Assembly (NCBI GenBank): GCA_026826555.1
Contig: JAKSZT010017954.1
Location: 6,524,747-6,588,746, forward strand
DNA length: 64,000 bases
Direction: 5' to 3'
Source: Tolypeutes matacus
Lineage: Eukaryota; Chordata; Mammalia; Cingulata; Chlamyphoridae
Of this stretch, positions 58,880 through 64,000 are shown piece after piece. How positions within the stretch are numbered: position 1 is the stretch's first letter; each line of letters starts with the position of its first letter. Under the pieces are notes generated by a model that searched no databases, was not told the DNA's origin, and worked only from the letters and a program-made list of their open reading frames with translations. The position numbers and the translations under genes are program-made.

Positions 58880-59015
58880 TGTCCCTGCCAATGGGTATGC
58901 TTCAAGAGGTCAAGCACAGTGTCTGCCTGGTATACCTTAGAATTTGCTGATCTAGCATTGGCTTAGCATATAGTGGGTACTCAACAAATATTTGTTTATC
59001 ATTGAACAAATGAGC
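58880..59015 (+). mobile_element. LINE-2 3'-end fragment
   Basis: AGAGGTCAAGCACAGTGTCTGCCTGG, TTAGCATATAGTGGGTACTCAACAAATATTTG and TTGAACAAATGA fit the L2 3' end. Confidence 0.7.
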
Positions 59016-59029
59016 CAAAACACTATGTA

Positions 59030-59347
59030 GGAATGTATAGCAGTGATTTCGGTGGTGAATGAAGGTTTATAATACTAATACAAGGTGTTAATAATCAGGT
59101 GGGTTGGGGGAAAAATACACCAAATATAAGTAGTGGGCTATAGTTAATAGTAATATTTTGACGATGCTCGTTCATAGTATGTAACAAGTGTTTCACAACA
59201 ATGCAAGGTGTTGATGGTGGGGTGATGTATGGGAGCCCTGTGTGATGATATGTATGTTTGTTCTGTAAGTTCACAACTTTTACTATACACTTATTGTTTA
59301 TGTATATTCATGTATGAATGATATACTTAAATAATATTGCATATGAA
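59030..59347 (+). mobile_element. 5'-truncated L1 3'UTR insertion
   Basis: Bounded by near-identical 13-bp duplications AAAACACTATGTA (59017-59029) and AAAACACTGTGTA (59348-59360). The body (AAATACACCAAATATAAGTAGTGGGCTATAG, AATAGTAATATTTTGACG, TTCTGTAAGTTCACAACTTTT) is L1 3'UTR of the type seen reversed at 30620-30840. Its first ~37 bases (59030-59066) are not L1-like; 33 of them recur exactly at 60044-60076. No coding sequence. Confidence 0.65.
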
Positions 59348-59739
59348 AAAACACTGTGTATTTAGAAGAGCATAAGTTTCCAGTGCTTAGATATACAGCC
59401 CACCATCTAGGGTAAAAGCTGGTAATTTCTGATGTGTATCTCCAACATTCCCATTCAGTGATTTTGTTGAGCATCTTTTGGGTGCCAGGTAGGAGAGAGA
59501 GATTAAGTCACAGTCCATTCCCTCCAGTGACATCTACAAAAATGAATATGTTCTTGAATCAAGATCACTTTTTTTCACATTTCTCCAGTTCATAAGATTT
59601 TGAATTGGTGGATCGTGGAAGTAGCCACCTTTCAACTATTTGTATATTCTATAGAAGGCATATGGGAGGATGTGATTCAGACAATTTGGGCAGGATAGCA
59701 GCATATCTGAGGATGAGTGAACTCAACCACAAATAATTC

Positions 59740-59970
59740 TAACTTACTACTACTAACATTCTTTCAGCACTTAAGTGATAAATACTATTCTAATCACTCT
59801 GCACACGTTATCTCATTTATTGTTCTTAATAATCCCAAGAGGTAGGTACTGTTATTATCTCTGTGTGACAGTGTAGGAAACTGAGAATCAGATAGATTAA
59901 GTACTATACACAAGGTCACACAGCTAATAATTGGGGAGGCCTCTGAGCTAGTGTTCTTAATCACTTCCTA
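59740..59970 (-). mobile_element. MIR
   Basis: Antisense MIR: AATCACTCTGCACACGTTATCTCATTTATTG, CAAGAGGTAGGTACTGTTATTATCTC, AAGGTCACACAGCTAATAATTGG and TGTTCTTAATCACTTCC in reversed MIR order. Confidence 0.85.
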
Positions 59971-59989
59971 GGGGTACAAACACAATGTC

Positions 59990-60240
59990 CTGAGCTTTAA
60001 TAGGGAAAAATTGATCTTGCTACCTGTGTCAAGGAAGACTTCTTGTATAGCAGTGATTTCGGTGGTGAATGAAGGTGGTATTTAGACTGGGCCTTAAAGA
60101 ACAAGTCATATTTTGAACTGGATGTGTGCTAGATTTATAGAATTGTAGAATGTTAGATTCAAAACAATAAGTCTTACAGGCCATTCGTCCCAAGTCCCTA
60201 GTTTGCAAAGAAGAAAATTGAAATCTACAATGTTAAGTAA
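59990..60240 (+). repeat. Pieces of old repeats
   Basis: 60030-60115 (AAGGAAGACTTCTTG ... GGTATTTAGACTGGGCCTTAAAGAA) resembles the old family seen at 62380, apart from an unexplained insertion of about 30 bases that includes the 33-bp duplicate. 60120-60240 (TTATAGAATTGTAGAATGTTAG, TTTGCAAAGAAGAAAATTG) resembles another old SINE-like repeat. Names not assigned. Confidence 0.4.
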
Positions 60241-61664
60241 CTTGCTGAATGACAAATTACTGAATGACAAATGGCAAATTAATTGGCATAAGTGCTTTTC
60301 TCCTAACTTTTCTCTCCAGTGTTATTTCCCCTCTATTATGCATACTAATTCATATTAAGTCTGCTTTTTCGTCACCACATTCTAATATGATTTCCTAAAA
60401 TATTTTGCACCTTGAAAATGAAGATGTTCTAATATATCTATATATAATGATAAAGTTAAGCCAGCAAAGGGTTACGGAAGCTTGGAAATGAGAAATATTT
60501 GAGATATATGGAGATATGGATATATTTTTTCCTAGTATTTTGGGTTATTTTGCCTCTGTTTCCTTCCATAAGTGTAGAGAATTGAGAGTTAAAAGAATAA
60601 AAATGAAACTCAAGAAAGAACACTGGTTTAAAATTCCTTAAGAGTAAGGTTCACAGCAGCTTCCCACTATGATTATCAGCCTCGTAAGTAAGTAACCTGG
60701 GATATTTCTAGCTCCCACTAATGCTTATTAGCCAGTTTCCTTCCTGCCACCTACCCACAAGAACTGCCATTTGGATAAAATAAGATAATATTCATGAATG
60801 CTCTTATTAGTTACTAATGCAAGGTATTGCCATTCTCGTCTCTTCCCCAGGCCTAAACTGTTCCTTCCCTAGAAATATTGTACCATCAGGTGTTGATGTT
60901 GCTTGGTCTGTTTCATTAGTCAACTCCTTGTACCAGATTTATGCACTGCTAAACAGTCAGTTTGGAACTTTGGTAAATACTCATTGGAAAAACATTTGTC
61001 TTACTCTGAGTGCTCCCTGTTAATGCTGTTTTCCTCCTTAGATAACAATCTATGGCTGGGGCTTGGGATGTTTATTTTTTCCCCATTTTTTTTCCCTTGT
61101 AATTTAAAATATAAAACAAATCTCTTCAGTAAAGTCTGAATCAGCAGATATTTACACTGCTTGGGTATAGGCTTTTTATAGACCAGCTAGAAGATTACAG
61201 TAATTAGCCTATGGTTTTCCTCATTAAAATGTCATTAATGAAGGCTTTGTTCTTTTAAGATCTTCTAAATAAGGTTTATTGCATTGCATTCTATCGCTAA
61301 TATTTTACCAGGAACCAGATGTGTTATATATAGGTGTGTGAAAACAAGGATTGTTCTGGACTGTCTAAAGCGTAACAACCAAAGGGCAGGCCTCAACATA
61401 GATAAGTCCCCTATGTTTAGATTGGGTGGGGTTCCCTTTTTTGTGCTACAGATATTAACTGCCAGTCCCTTCTCACACTGCCTGCTGGAAATACTACGCT
61501 TCGTTAGACTTCTGGGCATCAAACAAATCTAGACACTTGTTTGAGAGAATTGGAGTGCCTTTGTCTGCAACTAAAGTGTTTCCATTAATTATCTTGGTAG
61601 GATTGTAGATGACTGGGAAAATTAATAAAGAATAAGAAGAAAAGAAATCTATTTTCTACTATAA
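60241..61664. other. No recognised gene
   Basis: Unique-looking AT-rich sequence. The overlapping opposite-strand frames at 61265-61532 lack motifs. Confidence 0.4.
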
Positions 61665-61895
61665 TCAAGAACATAGGCTTTAGAATCAAATCATCAGGAG
61701 TTCAAACCCTAGCTTCTAGTATTTATTGGCCATGTGACTTTGAGCATGATGCTACTTTATAAACCTTGGTTGTCTCTGGCATAATATAGAAATACCAATA
61801 ATACATATCTTATAAGAACGAGAATTTAATGAGATTATGCATGTAAAGTATTTAGCACCAGTGCCTGGTATAGGTGATCTATTAATATATTACTT
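61665..61895 (+). mobile_element. MIR
   Basis: Sense MIR: ACATAGGCTTTAGAATCAAATCATCAGGAGTTCAAACCC, TTGGCCATGTGACTTTGAGCATG, TGAGATTATGCATGTAAAGTATTTAGCACCAGTGCCTGG; nearly full length and well ordered. Confidence 0.88.
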
Positions 61896-62379
61896 TTATA
61901 ATCAGAAAACAAAAGTGTGTGAATGTATTTGTATATGCATTTCACCTATTTTCTTATTATTCATCTTTGGCTTGATTTAAGAAATATTAGCATGAAACTT
62001 CAAAATAAATAAATATTTAGGGAGTGGTTATTAGTCTCATTAAGTGGCTTAAGGCAAACTTCCTTTTATAAAACCATTTCTATGGTACATGTGAAGTAAA
62101 TTACTTCACTTACATTTTAACATTATTTTTACTATGCATAGTGATCAGCAACTTGAAGGAGCAAGTCAGGAAATGCACATTGATTACTTTAATACAGAAG
62201 AAGGAAAAACAGCATCTCATGTGACTCTTTTAATGAAATAAATTCAAAATTATGTGGCAGTCTATCAGGCTTTTCCAGGATCACAGTATTTCAAGGATTT
62301 TTAGAATAATCACATCATCTTTTGTGTCTTATGGGCAAAATCGGGTTAGTTTACAGTCAGTCAATTAAAAAGTATTTGT

Positions 62380-63373
62380 ATTAAGCACCTCCTCTGAGCC
62401 AGGTATTGTTCTTTTTGCTGGGAATATGATGCTGAATAAAAAGAGAGGCCCTGCTCTTGAGGAACTTACATTCTGAATGGGTGAAGAGATAGAAGTGAAC
62501 ACATAGGAAATAAATGATTAATTCAGATACTTGTGAAGCTGTGGAGAAGATAACAAGGGGTAGTGTGATAGAATATGGGTAGTGAGGATCTGAGTCTGAG
62601 TTAAGGGCTGAATGATGGCTAGATCTTTTGAAGATTAGGGGGGAAGGAGTGCAATTGTTCTGAGCAGAAGAAAGAGCAGTTACAAAGTCCTCAGGACACT
62701 AACAAACTTGGTGTGTTCAAGGGACATAAAAAAATGCCAGTGTGTCTGGAATTTAGTAATTAAGGGGGAAAGTAAAGATGGGAGCATGACTCATTTGGGC
62801 CTTTGAAGGCTATGGGTAGAAATTTGGTTTTAATTCTTGGTTGCAATGGGAATTTCTTGGACTGTTTTAGCTTCAGGAGTGACATGAACTATATTTTGCT
62901 CTAGAAAAACATTTTGTGTGCTGTGTAGAGAATAGACTGTGTACTCATAATGGAGATCACCATTGTGTGAGCCAGGAGAAAGATGGTGGTAGTGCAAGTC
63001 TAAGATTGTAGCAGTGAAAATGCTAAGTGTTTGCATTCAGGATTTATTTTGGGTATAGGTATAACAGGACTTACAGTGGATGGGATATGGGATGCAAAGA
63101 GTAAAGAGGAATCAAAGATGATTTTTAGGATTTTAACATGAGGAACTGGGTGGCTGATATAATTTATGTTTATATAGAAAGATGATAAGGGTTGAATTTG
63201 TTGGGTATGGATCAGGGAATCAGTAATTTTGTTTTGACATAAAAGAAATATCAATTAGAAATCCAAGAGAAGATGTCAGCTGGGCAGTTAAGAGTCTAGG
63301 AGATTGGTAAAATGTGCAGTGTGAAGATATAAATTAGGGAGTCATAAGCACATATATGGGACTTAAAGCCATG
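62380..63373 (+). repeat. Old ~1-kb interspersed repeat
   Basis: Ordered landmarks of a widespread old mammalian repeat: CTGAGCCAGGTATTGTTC, GAGGAACTTACATTCTGAATGGG, CTGAGCAGAAGAAAGAGCAGTTACAAAG, GGGCCTTTGAAGGCTATGGG, CAGGAGTGACATGAACTATATTTTG, GTGTGTAGAGAATAGACTG-like, GAGGAATCAAAGATGATTTTTAGG and GAGAAGATGTCAGCTGGGCAGTTAAG. It is cut by the LTR at 63374. Family name not assigned. Confidence 0.6.
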
Positions 63374-64000
63374 TGTATTAGCCAGCCAAAGGGGTGCTGA
63401 TGCAAAATACCAGAAATATGTTGGCTTTTATAAAGAGTATTTATTTGGGGTAGACACGTACAGTCACAAGGCCATAAAGTGTAAATTACTTCTCTCACCA
63501 AAGTCTGTTGCCATGTGTTAGAGCAAGATGGCTGCCATCATTTGCAAGGGTTCAGGCTTCCTCTTCCTCTTAAGGCTTCTTCCAGTTTCAGCTGTAGGCT
63601 GGGATAAGTCTCCTCTGTCTCCTGGGGCTCATTTCTCTTTGGACTCAGCTGCTCTGCTCGCTCCACAATGCCAGCTATAGACTATCAGGCTAATGGCTCA
63701 TCTCTCTTCCCAGGGCCTCTAACAGAGCCTTTTCTCTTTCTTCACGTATTTACTTCCTGGGGCTCCAGCATTAAAACTCCAACTTCTCTGTGGTACGATT
63801 TCTCTGTGAGTCCCCACCTACCCAAGGGGGTAGGCAACTCAGCATCCCACAGACATGGCGCAATCAAAGCCTTAATCATTATTTAATCAAATAAAAGTAA
63901 AACCTCTGAATCCAATATAATCTAATATGCCCAAAGGAACAGACCAGTTTACAAACATAATCCAGTATCTACTTTTGGAATTCATAAATAATATCAAACT
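63374..64000 (-). mobile_element. Solo LTR (same family), truncated by window edge
   Basis: Begins TGTATTAGCCAGCCAAAGGGG with GCAAAATACCAGAAAT and TTTTATAAAGAGTATTTATTTGGGG, as in the copies at 24951 and 33267. It runs off the right edge in AAACATAATCCAGTATCTACTTTTGGAATTCATAA, which is close to the expected right end. Left flank CCATG (63369-63373) would be its 5-bp duplication. Inserted into the old repeat 62380-63373. No coding sequence in view. Confidence 0.82.

Noticed and set aside
59034..60076. 33-bp pair considered as a long TSD of a 1-kb insertion
   Set aside because: The intervening 977 bp contains an old MIR and unique sequence rather than a single element, and a better 13-bp TSD brackets only 59030-59347.

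Overview
This window is mammalian, gene-poor genomic DNA. The lineage-diagnostic repeats are tRNA-derived SINEs whose heads carry a B box of the type GGTTCGATCC. They match the DAS-SINE type of armadillos (Dasypus, Xenarthra), so the best guess is an armadillo nuclear chromosome. I found no intact protein-coding gene, no rRNA or functional tRNA gene, no CRISPR array and no bacterial feature. Nearly all longer open frames are pieces of transposons or chance frames.

Layout. 1-3511: 5' part of an antisense LINE-1 (copy 1) with broken ORF2 and ORF1 and a promoter-bearing 5'UTR containing two diverged ~190-bp units. 3531-3805: older L1 fragment. 4636-4728: short DAS-SINE. About 5960-6480: processed pseudogene of an unidentified protein. 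6590-8440: ancient HAL1-like half-L1, containing a perfect 62-bp palindrome at 8155-8216. 8441-18590: mostly unique sequence with one SINE (10150-10250), one solo LTR (12533-13231) inside an older repeat, and an old L1 3' end. 18599-18819: MER5A-type hAT transposon with 8-bp target duplications. 19225-24110: nested old L1 fragments interrupted by a three-SINE cluster (22930-23585). 24851-26127: SINE, then a solo LTR (24951-25992) carrying two nested SINEs, then another SINE. 26128-44205: mostly unique sequence with scattered MIR, L2 and L1 remnants and a solo LTR (33267-33777). 44216-44672: long two-headed SINE. 46233-46917: solo LTR. 47767-47981: SINE. 50307-56888: nearly full-length antisense L1 (copy 2) with a 12-bp target-site duplication and a 752-bp antisense retrocopy of a cellular transcript inserted in its ORF1. 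56901-64000: MIR and L2 remnants, a long SINE (58209-58644), an L1 3'UTR insertion (59030-59347), an old ~1-kb repeat, and a solo LTR running off the right edge.

The sequence records layered insertions rather than cooperating genes. Young insertions keep target-site duplications that can be read directly; L2, MIR and L1M/HAL1 relics have lost theirs. Points most worth checking: the fold-back palindrome at 8155; the L1-nested retrocopy that seems to keep an exon flanked by splice sites; the SINE trimer sharing one outer duplication; the 33-bp perfect repeat pair 1 kb apart near 59-60 kb; and five solo LTRs of one family, all in the same orientation. Family names were assigned by eye from sequence resemblance.
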